Shown: one piece after another, positions 34,555 through 46,555 of the stretch
How the letters are laid out: each line of letters opens with the position of its first letter
How positions within the stretch are numbered: position 1 is the first letter of the stretch
Origin: Prorocentrum cordatum
Lineage: Eukaryota > Sar > Dinophyceae > Prorocentrales > Prorocentraceae
Assembly: GCA_963575745.1 (NCBI GenBank)
Contig: CAUYUJ010000892.1
Location: 438,372 to 502,371, forward strand
Length of the DNA stretch: 64,000 bases
Direction of reading: 5' to 3'
Program-made: the position numbers and the translations under genes
The notes under the pieces: model-generated
What the model was told of the DNA's origin: nothing
The model's database searches: none
What the model saw: the letters and a program-made list of their open reading frames with translations, nothing else

Positions 34555-35110
34555 ATCTTACTATCGATCTCACTCAACGGGACACCACGGGACAACGGGA
34601 CACCACGGGACACAACGGGACACTTGTCGATCTCACTATCGATCTCACTCAACGGGACACCAAGGGACACCACTGGCCACTACGGGACACCTCGGGGCAC
34701 CACATCGATCTCAACATCGATTTCACTAATTATCGGTCTCACTCAACGGGACACCACGGGACACCACGGGACACCACGGGACACCTGTCGATCTCACTAT
34801 CGATCTCACTATCGATCACACTTTTTGGGACACCACGGGACACCTCGGGGCACCACATCGATCTCAATATCGATCTCAGTATCGATTCCAATATCGACCT
34901 CACTATCGATCTCACACCATGGAACACCACCGGACACCACAGGACACCGCGGGATACCGCGAGCAACCGCCTGACGGACGGACGGACGGGCGGACGGGGG
35001 AGAATCAATTGTCTTGACTTCGCCCTAGCAACGGCGGACACCACGGGACACCATGGGACACCGCGGGACACCGAGGGACACCGCGAGCCACCGCTGGACG
35101 AGCGGGCGGG
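34555..35110. repeat. GGGACACC and ATCGATCTCACT minisatellites
   Basis: Alternating blocks of CACGGGACACCA and CTATCGATCTCACT; related blocks at 30680-30830. Confidence 0.85.
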
Positions 35111-35335
35111 GGAGAATCATGTGTCTTGACTTCGTCCTAGCAACGGCGGGTTCATTCCTCTCGCGCGCCCACGCAAATTCGCCTCGCCCGCACGCACGAC
35201 ACGAACGAAACGAAACGATTTCCCGGTTGGGGGTCTCCGCTCCACCGCGATCTCACCCCCCAACCTCCGATCCAGGTTTTCGTCTTCCCCCCCACTGTAC
35301 ACATTTTTCCTATATTTTCCTGGGAGTCGACGATC

Positions 35336-35835
35336 ATCGAGGGCGCGCAAACATGGATTAGCGATCCATGGATTTGGCGCGCGGTCGCCAAATCCGTGGA
35401 TCGGGGGAGGTGCCTTCCCCAAAATGCGGCTGTTGCCGCCTCGCTTGGCGGCGGCAATCCGAGATTTCCAATGGAAACGGAACCCGTCGCTAATCCACGC
35501 TCCCTTAATCCATGTTTGCGATCGCCTGACATATTTCCATTCCCCACATTTATATCCAATCCAGGTTCTCGTCTTCCCACCCCAATGTCCATATTTTTGT
35601 CCCAGATCTTCACCGGAGTCAACGATTATCGGGGGCGCGCAAACATGGATTAGCGATCCATGGATTTGGCGCGCGGTCGCCAAATCCATGGATCGGGGGA
35701 GGTGCCCTTCCCAAAATGCGGCCGGTGCCGCCTCGCTTGGCGGCGGCATTCGGCGATTTCCGGTAGAAACGTGACCCGTCCCTAATCCACGCCCCCTTAA
35801 TCCATGTTTGCGATCGCCTGACATATTTCCATTCC

Positions 35836-35840
<5 letters not shown>
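35336..35840. mobile_element. Two family M elements in tandem
   Basis: Copies at 35336-35545 and 35633-35840. Each has GCGCGCAAACATGGATTAGC and the hairpin GGATTTGGCGCGCGGTCGCC with its inverse. A third copy is at 53747-53935. An (AT)n tract follows at 35840-35871. Confidence 0.65.
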
Positions 35841-35873
<33 letters not shown>

Positions 35874-35942
35874 AGGTTTTCGTCTTCCCCCCCACTGACC
35901 AGATATTTTCCCATATCTTCCTGGAGTAGACGATCAATTGTG

Positions 35943-36104
35943 TTAGGTCGGGCGTGTCCCCGTACAGACGGATTTTGGGCGAAAAAATTAAGCATAGTCA
36001 AACAATACCACAAAATAAGCAAAACAATACTCAACAAGTCGTCCCCAGACTATTGCTTGACTATTCTTGAATTTTCCTCCTGTAGAGGGACAAGCCCGAC
36101 TTAT
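35943..36104. mobile_element. Family A element A9
   Basis: Typical ends. It is inserted in the tail of a family C element: the motif GATCAATTGTGT occurs on both sides. No exon nearby. Confidence 0.7.
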
Positions 36105-36267
36105 ATTTTCCTGGGAGTCCACGATCAATTGTGTCTGTGTGTGTTTATCAATATTTACAATGCGGGCACGGCCGCAATCATCGCTGCCAGAGAAATCGTC
36201 GCTGCCTGGGTTCGCGACGTCGGCTCCTAGGTCTCGTGGGCGTCGCTCTCTGGCGGGGCGATCGGTT

Positions 36268-36474
36268 CGGCGGCGAGCGAGGGGGGGACATGAGGAGAAG
36301 GAGAAGGCCTTCTCAGAGGGCGGCGGGACTTCTCAGAAGCCCTCGCGCCTGCTGAGAAGCTGTTTGCTGTGCCTTCGGGGAAGGCTTGGACAACTTCTCA
36401 CAGGGCGGGGGACTTCCGAACCTTCTGAGAAGGCCTTCTCCCTCTCACTTCCCCCCCTCGCTCGCCACCGATAA
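36268..36474. mobile_element. Family Q inverted-repeat element, single copy
   Basis: GGCGAGCGAGGGGGGGA...GAAGGCCTTCTCAGA and inverse, about 45-bp arms. Flank CGAT/CGGT. Confidence 0.55.
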
Positions 36475-36549
36475 CTGCGGGGGGGAGACAGGGGCACTTC
36501 TCGGACCCTGCAGGCTCCGTTTTGGGCCCTAGAGTTATCTGCCTCCCAT

Positions 36550-36745
36550 CGCACTTCAGGACCACATCTCAGAAAGAATTTCAAGCACCCAGAAAAGTGT
36601 CGAATGAGTGTCGAAACAGTGTCGAAGCAGCGTCGGACGAGTGCCTCCCAGGGCCCGGCACGTGGAAACCCTCGAGTTTCGGTACTTGTTTTTCTGGCGC
36701 TCGAAACTCGTTCTGGTGATCAAGGCTATAGGTTGGAACATCAAT
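36550..36745. mobile_element. Family L element
   Basis: GGACCACATCTCAGAAAG to CTGGTGATCAAGGC with GTGTCGAA repeats. Confidence 0.65.
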
Positions 36746-37422
36746 GAATCATAGCTCTAGAAGGCTCCTTTAGGGGCCCTGCAGGGCCCCTTTCCTGCAG
36801 CCCTCGCTGCCCCCCCACTCATCGCCCCCCAGGACGCGACGCCCGAGGTTCTCGACCCCTTCCCTGAGCCAGATAGTCATCCTGGGTTGTGCTTTCCACG
36901 CGGTCCCGGGACTGGGGCCCAATCTCTAGACGCAGAGGAATTTGGCAGCAAACACCGACCGTCACGACTTGGTTTGCGTCGCCTGGGGATGACATGTTTT
37001 CCTCCTGGGGGTAGGAGGGGTGCGACGACCACCACAAAAGGTTGAGGGTTGGGAGAGCTTCCTGCTGGAGTCAACTTGGGAGTGGTGAGAAGAAGAGCGT
37101 TGGTCTTCCCATCGCCCCTGTAGGAAGCACTTGATGTAGCTGCTCGCTGCCTCAGCGGACCAAACGACGCTATAAACTATGTATACTCCGATGTTCTTAA
37201 TAAGCGTCGGGGGGGCGCCACCCTCGCCGACAGCCCCACAACGACCACCGTCGCGGGCAGCCACCGCGCGCCGAAGGCGCTCCGACCCCCGGTGCGGCGC
37301 GGCGACGAGGCGAGGCTGACCCCCGTCTGGGGGGGTACACCCCCTACGCTTATTAAGAAGCGCAGAGTTTAGTGCTTGGACGTCCGCATGGATTTCTTGG
37401 ACCGTCGATGGGCTTACCCTTC

Positions 37423-37734
37423 GGGGGTGGACAAACCCCCCTTTGTAAAACGTGGTTTCGTGAAAACGACCTCGGGCCCAGACCTGGCGGACGCGAGCCT
37501 GGGAAATGACGGCCGCGGCGCCCTCTCGAGAACCGAAAACGGACAAGTCACTAATCCACGTGTCTCGGCGGTGGACAAACCTCCCTTTAGTAAACCTCCC
37601 CTTAGTGAAAACGGCCTGGGACCGAAACCGACGGACCTGGAGCCGCAAGAATGACGGCCGCGACGCCCTCTCGCGAACCGAAAACGGCCAATTCCTTAAT
37701 CGACGTGTCAGGGTAGGAGGTCTATCCACCTCCG
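37423..37734. mobile_element. Two family I elements in tandem
   Basis: One at 37423-37589 and one at 37568-37734 share the junction GGTGGACAAACCTCC. Both have the CGACGCCCTCTCG/GAAAACGG interior. Same orientation. Confidence 0.7.
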
Positions 37735-37971
37735 AGTGCCAGGGTGGGGGTTCTGTCCACCCCCGATCCGCATTGCTTTCTTGGGTCGTCAAATGGGCTC
37801 CGCCCCCGTCCCCTGGCGCGCGAAAAGCGCGCCGCGGGCTGCGCTGGACACGCCGCCTGGGGACGGGTTGGGCGGGGGGACCGCCGCCTGCACAAGACAT
37901 CCTCGCGGACGCCCGACGAAAGTCCGGGGAGCTGCCCACACCCACCGACTTGGAGGACGTGCCTCATGTTG

Positions 37972-38152
37972 CTCCCATCGTGCTCTAGGACCACATCCCA
38001 CAAAGAAATCCGAGCACCCCAAAAGAAGTATCGGACCAGTGTCGAACGAGCATCGCCTCTCAGGGCCCGACACGTGAAGACCCTCGAGTGTCGGTAATTT
38101 CTTGGTGCTCGAAATTTCTGCTGGTGGCCAAGGCACAAGTAGATTGGAATAT
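37972..38152. mobile_element. Family L element
   Basis: GGACCACATCCCACAAAG to CTGGTGGCCAAGGC. Confidence 0.65.
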
Positions 38153-38214
38153 CATAAGACGTGCTCCCAGAAGACCTCGTGGAGCGCTGGATGTGGATGC
38201 ATCGGCCCAAGCTG

Positions 38215-38430
38215 CACGAGTGGGGCCCGCGCAGAGGGGGGCAGAGGAATTGCGACGCATCGTCGATGCATCGGAGATGCAGCTCGACGTGAAGCCCGAT
38301 GTTCTCGACGCCGACGGCGCCAATGCATCGCCGACGACGTCGATGCGTCGCGCATGCAGCTGCGATGCATTGGCGATGCGACGCGATTCTCCGACCCCAC
38401 CTGCTCGGACCCCATTTGGGAGGCCTCCGA
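38215..38430. mobile_element. Family E element, divergent
   Basis: GATGCATCGGAGATGC, GATGCGTCGC and GCGATGCATTGGCGATG units, ending TTTGGGAGGCCTCC. Confidence 0.6.
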
Positions 38431-38544
38431 AGGAGTGAGTCCGACGGCATGCTCCACTCCTTCGGATTCTTCTGGGGATTTCTCCTACCTGTCTCAGCGA
38501 TGCGCCGTGGGTGTGGATATGGATCAGTCTGGCGTAGAACAAAC

Positions 38545-38738
38545 CACATACACATAAGCTTTTGGCGCTCCGCGCGGATTTCTTGGTTCGCGCTGGACCC
38601 CCCTCCCTGGCGCGCGGAGCGCGCCAGGGACGGCGCTGGAGGCACCGCCGCGGGGGGGGGGGTCCGGGCGCGGATCCAAGAGATCCGCGCGCAACGCCAA
38701 CAGTTTATGTTTGTGTGACTTTTCTTCTTCGAGTGGAC
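38545..38738. mobile_element. Family F element
   Basis: Same arms and orientation. It is separated from the neighbouring family G element by only a few bases (38739-38750), which may be a micro-exon. Confidence 0.75.
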
Positions 38739-38750
38739 GCGTGCAATCTG

Positions 38751-39009
38751 ATGGGCCTGTTTTCCACCACCACCACCACAAGTTGGGGGGGGGAGGCGGT
38801 CCTCCTCCTCCTCCACGGGCTGCCGACCCGACCAGCGTTGTCGAGCGTGCCCCAGACGCGCCGCCAAGAGATTTTTGTTTACCTGTACCGTACACATTTT
38901 TTCTTCCAGCACACAGGCCCCTTCGTCGAGTAGAAGCTCTTCGTCCTCCTCCTCCTCCTTCCTCCTTCCCCCCATCCAACTTCTGGTGGTGGTGGAAAAC
39001 AAGCCCATC
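38751..39009. mobile_element. Family G element below a CBM-like exon
   Basis: GCAATCTG (38743-38750) and ACAATCTG (39010-39017) flank it. It is probably the intron after the exon ending at 39012. Confidence 0.75.
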
Positions 39010-39011
39010 AC

Positions 39012-39146
39012 AATCTGTTGGCCGGCGGTGCCTCCGGACGCCGTGCGGAGCGCGTGGTCCGCAGTGCTCGTGGGCGCCAGGTCTGGGTACACGAGGAGCT
39101 GGGTGCGCACCTCGGCGGTGGACAAACCTCCGAGTACCACCTCAGC
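39012..39146 (-). CDS. CBM4/9-like domain, following exon
   Basis: AEVVLGGLSTAEVRTQLLVY continues the jelly roll for 45 codons. The exon starts after CTCGGAG and ends at the edge of a family G element (TSD CAGATTG). The lower junction is uncertain: a 9-nt micro-exon (38739-38747) between the G element and a family F element is possible. Confidence 0.55.
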
Positions 39147-39367
39147 CTCCGAGTTGAGCAAGGACCGACGTGCCAGCATTCCTACAGGCCTACCGCGACA
39201 TGTCCGTAGAATCCAGGAGTGTTTAAACAACGAAAGCAATGTTTCTTAGGACATAAACCCGATGCGTTAAAACAAGGCAATCCCAGCCAGGAATGATCTA
39301 AAAGCACTTCGTGCAGACCGCACACGGTTCTTAGAACATTATTTGGTGGGCCTCCGAGCACCGTTGC
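39147..39367 (-). mobile_element. Family H element acting as an intron in the CBM-like domain
   Basis: Same ends as at 53.5 kb. Flanks CTCCGAAG/CTCGGAGG. GC donor; removal gives ALTNVSEAEVVLGG. Confidence 0.8.
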
Positions 39368-39457
39368 TTCGGAGACATTCGTGAGGGCCGAGAACGACAG
39401 CACGTAGGCCGCCCCGCGCGCCACGTCGAGGCTGCCGCTCCAGATCGACCGCCAGCC
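39368..39457 (-). CDS. CBM4/9-like domain, middle exon
   Basis: GWRSIWSGSLDVARGAAYVL, then SFSALTNVSE, matches the strand of CBM4/9 families that contains G-x-x-Y-x-L-S-F. It is 30 codons, phase 0 on both sides. It starts after GGACAG (39458), just below a 250-bp (CTC)n tract, and ends before a GC donor (39367). The next exon continues AEVVLGGLST in frame. Confidence 0.65.
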
Positions 39458-39463
39458 CTGTCC

Positions 39464-39718
39464 TCAGGAGGAGGAGGAGGAGGGAGGAGGAGGAGGAGGA
39501 GGAGGAGGAGGAGGAGGAGGAGGAGGAGGAGGAGGAGGAGGAGGAGGAGGAGGAGGAAGGAGGAGGAGGAGGCGGAGGAGGAGGAGGAGGAGGAAGAGGA
39601 GGAGGAGGGAGGAGCGAGAAGGAGGAGGAGTAGGAGTAGAAGGAGGAGGAGGAGGAGGAGGAGGGGGAGGAGGAGGGAGGAGCGAGGAGGAGGAGGGGGA
39701 GGAGGAGGAGGACGGGTC
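39464..39718. repeat. (GAG)n tract forming the pyrimidine tract of an acceptor
   Basis: On the coding (minus) strand this is 250 nt of CTC ending seven bases before the AG of exon 39368-39457. Confidence 0.85.
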
Positions 39719-39824
39719 GCCTAAGCCCTTCGGAGAACCCCCCCCGCCCACGGTCGGTCTTGCGAAAAAGTAGGCTGGCCAAAACCGGCAAACATGATCG
39801 ATCCACGAACCAGGAAAGGAATCT

Positions 39825-42800
39825 AGAAATGTGAGGCAGGGCAACTTTTTCAAAATACCTGATTGGGCAACGGGCAAAATTGCAATGCGGAATGTATCGA
39901 TCTTGATGTACGGTGCCAGAGGCTGTGCTGTGCTGCGCCGTACTGACTCGCGATGTGCCATGCCGCGATTGTGCTCTATAGCGTTGTGGATCGAGACTTC
40001 CTTTGCATCCGAGTCCTAACCGAACTCACTGATCTGGATCTGAAGATCGAGCTGCCTGAGCACGTGGTAGCTGCCCCAGAGCTAATTAAAGTGGAAACGT
40101 GCGGGACGTTCAATCAACTCGACCTCAAAATCCGACTCAGTTCCGAGAAGGAGCGACACGACACGGGGCACAAGCTCACGGTTGCGCCACAGGATGTCCC
40201 AGGGACGCAATAGGGGATGCGCCCTGGGCGTCTCAGGGATCTGCCACAGGACGTGCCAGAGCGCGTGCCATGGGGCTGCCAACGGGCGTCATGCCAAGGG
40301 ACGTTGCAAGGAACGCACCACGGAACGGGTAGGGAAAACGCATTGGAACGAGCCAGGAAACGCGACAGAGGACAAGCCAGGGAACGTGCCACGCCGAGTG
40401 GCGTGCCAGGGGTCGTCCCAGGGCACGTCACGCCAGAACGTCGCAAGGGACGCGCCAGGGGACGCGCCAGGGGACGCGCCAGGGGACGCGCCAGGGGACG
40501 CCCCACGGACGGGCGGGGTTGGACTGCGATGCACTTTACTTCGACAAGCGTCTTGCTCGAGACATCCTCAACACATCCTCATGTTTGACATCCGCCTGAG
40601 CGCCCTGGACACGAGAAACCAAGCGTCTCGCTCGAGACGTTCTCAACACCTCCTCATGCCAACCATCTGCCTAGGCCACCTGGACGCGAAAAAACAAGCG
40701 TTTCGATCGAGACGTCCTGCCCAAATCCTCATGCCAGACATCCGCCAGGGCGACCCAGGCACGCGAAAACAAGCGTTTCGCTCAACACATCCTCAACACA
40801 TCCTCATATTAGACATCCGCCTACCCGACCTGGACACGTGAACACAACCGGTTCACTCGAGACATCCTCAACACATCTTCATGTCAGACATCCGCCTGGG
40901 CGACCTGGACACTTGAAAGCAGGCGGTTCGCTCGAGACGTTCTTCACACCTCCTCATGCTAGACATCCGCCTGGGGGAACTGGGCACGTGAAACCGAGCG
41001 TCTCGCTCGAGACATCCTCGACAAATCCTCGTGCTAGACATCTGCTTAGGCGACCTGGACGCGTGAAAACAAGCGTCTCGCTCGAGGCGTCCCCAACACA
41101 TCCTCATGCTAGAAATGTCTGGGCAACCTGGACGCATGAAACCAAGCGTCTCGCTCGAGACGACCGAAAGCCCTGGGCACGTGAAACGAAGCATGACACC
41201 TCAGAGATCCTCTGACTTCTGGTCCCCAGGAGAGGAACCATCCATCTACAGCACAAAACGAGCGCTTCGCTCGAGACATCCTCAACACAGTCTACAAAAC
41301 AGCAGTCGGGCATTCAAAAACCAACGTCTCGCCAGGGACAACCTCAACGTTTGCTTCGCCAGCCCTACGCGACCTCGCTGCTCATCTCACAATAAGTTCG
41401 CCAGCCCTTGGGCAGGTCGAGGCCAGGGGGTTGACCAACTGCACGTCGGTCGGAAGACGTAGGTAGAAACATGAAGCACGAAGGCGGACAAAATGTATTG
41501 GGTCCGGGGCAAACAAGATCGACCCACGAACCCGGAATGGGATTTAGAACTGCGAGGCATGGGAACGGTTCCAGGCACCTCAATTGGGCGATGGGCAGTG
41601 GCACTGTTGAAGATAGAAATGGTGATGCTACTGTGCCAGGGGCTGTGTTGTGCTGGTCTGCGCTACCGCGCCGCACAGTGATGTGCCAGGGGACGCGACA
41701 CAGGATGTGCCGGTGGACGTGCCAGGGGACGCGCCGCGGGACGCGTGCCCGAGGGAGGGTCACGATTCCGCGTGGATTGCACTGGGCGATGGGCGATGAG
41801 AAGATGATACGGTGCCAGGGGCTGTTTTATGCTGTTCTGCACTGCACAGTGACGTGCCATAGGGGACGCACCACATGATGTGCCAGTCGACATGCCAAGG
41901 GACGCGCCGGGCGATGTGCCAATGGAACGCGCCGCGGAACGTACCATGGGGACGCGCCACCGAACGTGCCACGGGACGTGCCAGCGGACATGCCAGGGGG
42001 ACGCGCCACGGAACGTGCCAGTGGACGTGCCAGCGGACATGCCAGGGGACGCGACGCGCGACGTGTCCTTAGAAGACGCCAGGGAAATAGCCAGGGAACG
42101 TGCTCGAGGGTCACGATTCCGCGTGGATTACACTGGGCGATGCGCGATGAGAAGATGATACGGTGCCAGGGGCTGTGTTATGCTGTTCTGCACTGTGCCG
42201 CGCCGCGCAGTGACGTGCCCAGGGACGCGCCACAGAATGTGCCAATGACGTGCCACGATCCGCACCGCAGATCTGTGCGGTAATGCTGGAGGTATCGATT
42301 GTGATGTACACCGTGCCAGAGGTTCGGCTGTGCAGTGAAGTGCGTAATGACATGTGGTATGCTGCGGTGACTAGCGGTGTGCTGAATCGTGGTGTGGGTC
42401 AAGTCGGCCTTGGACTCCGAATGCTGACCGAACTGATCTGGATCGAAGCTCGAGCGTCCTGAGCGAATAGCTGGCCAAGAACTGCTTGCAGTCGAAGAGT
42501 GTTGGACACTCAGTCAGCTCGAGCTCAAGATCCGATGCTGTTCGGAAGCGGGACGAGACGACACGGGGTGCAAGGCGCATGGACGCGCCACGGGAGGTGC
42601 CGGGGGCGCACTAGGGGATGCGCCAAGAGACATGCCAGGGGACGTGGCAAGGGACAAGACACGGAACGGACAAGGAAAACATCCCAAGACCATGCTCGCG
42701 CGTGTCCCGCTCTGCGGCGTCAAGAACCCACGTGTTTTGAAGCTTGTCCCGTTCTGGGTCTTTAGGACGCCGCGTGGGTTCATGGTTCATGCTTGTCCCA

Positions 42801-44650
42801 CTCTGGAGCGTTGGGAGCCTACATGTTTTCACGCTTGTTCCGCTGTGTCACTCATATTCCGCCCTGGGGCATTAGGAACTACAGGTCTCCTAGATCGGGT
42901 CTGAAAGATGGGGTCGAAGGATCGAGCGGCATCGCCGATACATCGGCGGTGCATCGGCGATACATCAGCGATGCATCGGCGATGCATCGGCGACGTCGGC
43001 GATGCATCGGCGACGTCGGCGTGGGGAAACACCAGCTCCACAGCGAGCCGCATCGCCGATGCATCGGCGATGCGGCGCGATCCTCCGACCCCATCTACTC
43101 GGACCCCATCTAGGAGGCCCAGAGGAACCCACGTGAGCTTTCCTGCTTGCCGCGCTCTACGGCGTCAGGAACCGACGTGTTTCACGCATGTCCCGCTGGG
43201 GCATTGGGACCTCACGTGTTTTCACGCTTGCCCCGCTCTGGTGCATTCGGAACACAAGAATGGTCACGCTTGTCCTGCTCCAAGGCGTCAAGAACCAACG
43301 GATGTTCACGCGTGTCCCGTCCTGGGGCGCTAGGAACCCATGTGTTGTCACGCTTGTCCCGCTTTAAGGTATTAGGCACGGATGCGGTGTCACGCTTGGC
43401 CTGCTCGGGCGGTTCGGAACCCAAGTGGTTTCACGCGTGTCCCGCTCTGGGGCGTTAGGAACCCACGTGTTATCACGCTTGTCCCGCCCTGGGGCGTTCG
43501 GAACCCACGTGGTTTCACACGTGTCCCGCCCTGGGGCGTTAGGAACGCAAGTGGTTCCACGCTTGTCCCGCCCTGGGCCGCTAGGCGCCCCCATGTTTTC
43601 ACAATTGCCCCGCTCTGACGCGTTAGGAACCCACATGCTTTCAATAATGTCCCGCCCTGGGCCGTTAGGAGCCCGTGCGTCTTCACGTTTGTCCCGCCCA
43701 GGGGCGTTCGGAACCCAAGTGGTTTCACGCTTGTCCCGCTCTGGAGCGTTAGGAGCCCACGCGTCTTCACGCTTGTCCCGCCCAGGGGGCGTTCGGAACC
43801 CAAGTGGTTTCACGCCTACGTGGTCTCACGCATGTCCCGCCCTGGGGCGTTAGGAATCCAAGTGTTGTTACGATTGTCCTGCTCTGGGGCGTTAGGAACC
43901 CCACGTGTTTTCACGCTTGTCCCGCCCTGGGGACATTCGACATCCACCAATGTTTTCACGCGAACCCCGTTCTGGAGCGTTAGGAAGCCACGTATGTTCG
44001 CGCGTGTCCCGCTCGGAGGCGTTAGGAACCAATGTTTTAGGGCGTCAATAATCAACGTGTTATCACGCTTGTCCCCCTCTCGGGCGTTAGGGACCCACAT
44101 GTTTTCACTAATGTTCCGCCCTGGGGCGTTCGGAACCCACGCATATTCACGCTCATCCCCGTCTGGGGCGTAAAAGACCCAAGCGTGTTTTTACACTAGT
44201 CCCGCTCTGGGGCGTCAGGAACCCGTGTGCTTTCACGCGTGTCCCGCTCGGGGGCCGTTAGGAACCCATGTGTTTTCATGAATGTCCCGCCCTGGGGCGT
44301 TAGGAGCCCAGGTGTTGTCACGATTGTCCTGCTCTGGGGCGTTAGGAACCCACGTGTGTTCACGTGTGTTTTCACGCGAGGCCCGTTCTGGGGCGCTAAG
44401 AGCCCACGTGAATTCACGCTTGTTCCGCTCTGGGGCGTTAGGAACTGACCACGTGTTTTTGTTACGCTTATCCTGCTCTGGGGCGTCAGAAATGCAAGTG
44501 TTTTCACTGATGTTCCGCCCTGGGGCGTTAGGAACGCATGAGGTTTCACGCGTATCCCGCTCTGGAGCGTTGGAAATCCATGTGCTTTCACGCTTGTCCC
44601 GCTTTGGGGCGTTCGGAACCTGTTGTCACGCTCACCGGGCCACGATCCCT
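39825..44650. repeat. Satellite cassette 2
   Basis: Head with ATGTATCGATCTTGATGTAC (39890-40088), GGGGACGCGCCAG minisatellite (40190-40510), ~77-bp repeat with CTCGAGACATCCTCAACACA (40540-41300), second head and minisatellite blocks (41540-42290), then a ~43-bp repeat with TTTCACGCTTGTCCCGC and GGGGCGTTAGGAACCCA (42660-44640, about 45 units) split by a family E element. Confidence 0.8.
42885..43122. mobile_element. Family E element inside a minisatellite
   Basis: CTCCTAGATCGGGTC to CCATCTAGGAG, with at least six GATGCATCGGCGA units, splits the 43-bp satellite array. Confidence 0.7.
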
Positions 44651-45462
44651 CGTAGATAACAATCCGACCGCACTCCCAGAACCACCTGGGCATCCTGGGG
44701 CGCCCAGGCCTTTCAAGCGATGCAAAGTACGCGTTTCGTTTGAGACATCCTCAGGTATTCAGCACGCAGGGCGCGCCATCCTCGAACGGGCACGCCAGAA
44801 TAAAACAACACCTCTTCTGCAAAACAAGCGCGGGGCTCGAGACGTCGTGAAATTTGCACGCAGGGTGCGCTGTCTTCAAGCGGGCACGCAAACAGTTAAC
44901 AGTCCAGCATTTTATGTAAAATATGAGGGTCTGCGAACCTTGATATTTAGTTGAGAATCTGCGCAAAACGCTGAGCACCCTACGGGGGTCTGCGGAACAC
45001 TTAGGCAACGAGGCTCCGAGATGTTGGGTACACTTTCCTCAGCGGGCACGCGCGAAACACATTTGTTTGGACAGCATGGGGCTTCACCTCCTTTTCATCG
45101 AGCGGAAATTTGCTGGCCGCACGCAAACTTGGCACCAAAGACAGGCTTACCTACTGGAAGAGAACCCTAGGCCTCCGCCCTTTCAGGGAAAAAGAGACTC
45201 CTAGGCCCAAGCCCTGTTCCAGGAGCAAGCCGATGTCGATACCATCGCTTGCCGCCTGGGTGTCTGCCATCGCCACTTGTGGATTCGCGCTGGAACCCTG
45301 GTCAGAACGCAACCTGCGAGAGAACTGGGGAGCAAGTCCCGTCCAGAAGGACCAACCACTCGCCATCGCTGGGGCGTCCAATCCCCGTGCATGTGTCGGC
45401 TTCGTGCGTGCTCTGTTGCTCGATGACCCAGGACGCTCCTCGAGAGTCCTCGCCAGGAATAA

Positions 45463-45621
45463 TCGGGGATGGACAGATTTCCTTTTAGCCAAACGTGGTT
45501 TAGTGAACCTGGCGGGCGCAAGCCTGGAAAATAACGGCCACGGCGCCCTCTCGAGAATCGAAAACGGACAATTCACTAATCGACGTGTCACTGTTGGGGG
45601 TTCTGTCCTCCCCCGAAATAA
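45463..45621. mobile_element. Family I element
   Basis: CGGGGATGGACAGATT to GTTCTGTCCTCCCCCG with AATAA on both flanks. Intronic. Confidence 0.7.
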
Positions 45622-45877
45622 ACGCACTCGTCCGAGCGATGCTAAGACCAACAGCAACAGCACAGACGTAAGCGGTCGACGCTCCGTGCGGAATTCCAAG
45701 CGTGTGGGGGGGAGGCTCCGACCAAAGACCTCCGCGCGAACCTCACCATGCTACGTTTCCGGCATCCTGCCATCGCTCGGACGTCCACTTCCCGTGCATG
45801 AGTCGGTGTCGCGCGTGTCGTTTTGCTCGGTGCTCCAGGATGCTCCTCGATGGTCCTCGCCGAGGAAAAATGCACAC

Positions 45878-46139
45878 GTCCGGAGCGATGCCAATGCATT
45901 GCCTGGTCTTCGAGTCTTCGAGTCCTGAGAACACGACTGACTTCAGCCCGCTGTGGGCTGCTGCGTCGGTCAAGATACCGCATGTTCTGTTCGACAGGTT
46001 GCAGTTCCACAACAACGGCGCTTCCCCGACCACGCCCGTCTCAAAATTCCAGTTAAAAGACAAGGGTTGAGACGCGGTGCGGCACGCGCAGCACATCTCG
46101 CTAGCTGCGAACACTGAGGAGTCGTAGACACCGCAATAC
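45878..46139 (-). CDS. End of C-C-A-C domain and start of CBM4/9-like domain
   Basis: YCGVYDSSVFAASEMCCAC completes the Cys-rich module. FNWNFETGVVGEAPLLWNC, NRTCGILTDAAAHSGLKS and VVFSGLEDSKTRQCIGIAPD then resemble the first strands of a CBM4/9-type jelly roll (N-x-x-F-E-T-G ... W ... S-G ... S). The exon starts after CCCAAG and ends at GAC before a GTGTGC donor in phase 0. A CTC-rich pyrimidine tract precedes the acceptor. Carbohydrate binding is inferred from fold resemblance only. Confidence 0.65.
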
Positions 46140-46267
46140 CTTGGGAGGAGGAAAAGGAGGAGGAGCCTGCCCCGCCTTCCACGACTCCGGCCCAGTCCCC
46201 TTCTCTCCCTGCTCCCGTTCCTGCCCCCCTTCATCCGCCCTCCAAGAGTGTGGGAGAGGTGCGGTAC

Positions 46268-46339
46268 ACAGAGTTGCCCTCGTAGAAGCTGCAGTCGTTG
46301 CCCACCTGGTCGGTAACGCCCTGTGAAGTGTCGTCGCAA
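46268..46339 (-). CDS. C-C-A-C motif domain, first exon
   Basis: CDDTSQGVTDQVGNDCSFYE is the first half of a Cys-rich module that recurs in this gene and is common in dinoflagellate extracellular proteins. It follows the acceptor GGTCAG (46340) and ends with a GT donor (GTACCG) in phase 2. The next exon supplies YCGVYDSS and CCAC. The family has no function I can name. Confidence 0.65.
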
Positions 46340-46400
46340 CTGACCTCGGAGGAGGAGCAATAGCAGGAGCAGGAGGAAAGAGCTGGGCGAGAAGGAAATC

Positions 46401-46534
46401 GCCTCGCACCGAATGCCGACGTCCTGGCTGTGGTCGCATAGCTCACTTCCAGACCAGTCGTGGGCACACTGGATCAAATTGTCCTCCGTGCCACTGCAGT
46501 GAATACTGTTCAGCCAAATCCGCCACCGCACCGT
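46401..46534 (-). CDS. SRCR domain 2, C-terminal exon
   Basis: WRIWLNSIHCSGTEDNLIQC, followed by CDHSQDVGIRCEA, is the second half of an SRCR domain and fits the half ending at 52274. About 5.7 kb containing the reverse transcriptase separates them. The proposed start follows GCCAG (46535). The proposed end is at GC before GATTTCC, a GA donor that would join Ala to the CDDTSQG of the next exon in phase. Unlike SRCR 1, the DVGIRCE end carries no intron at the equivalent point. Confidence 0.75.
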
Positions 46535-46555
46535 CTGGCACGTTGAGGCACCATC

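Noticed and set aside
42660-44640. CRISPR-like array of ~43-bp repeats
   Set aside because: Units are contiguous with no unique spacers, diverge gradually, and the genome is eukaryotic with no cas genes.
43364-44693. Repeat proteins with GFLTPQSGTxVKT units
   Set aside because: They come from the ~43-bp minisatellite, whose unit is not a multiple of three and lacks stops in several frames; no conserved start or splice context.
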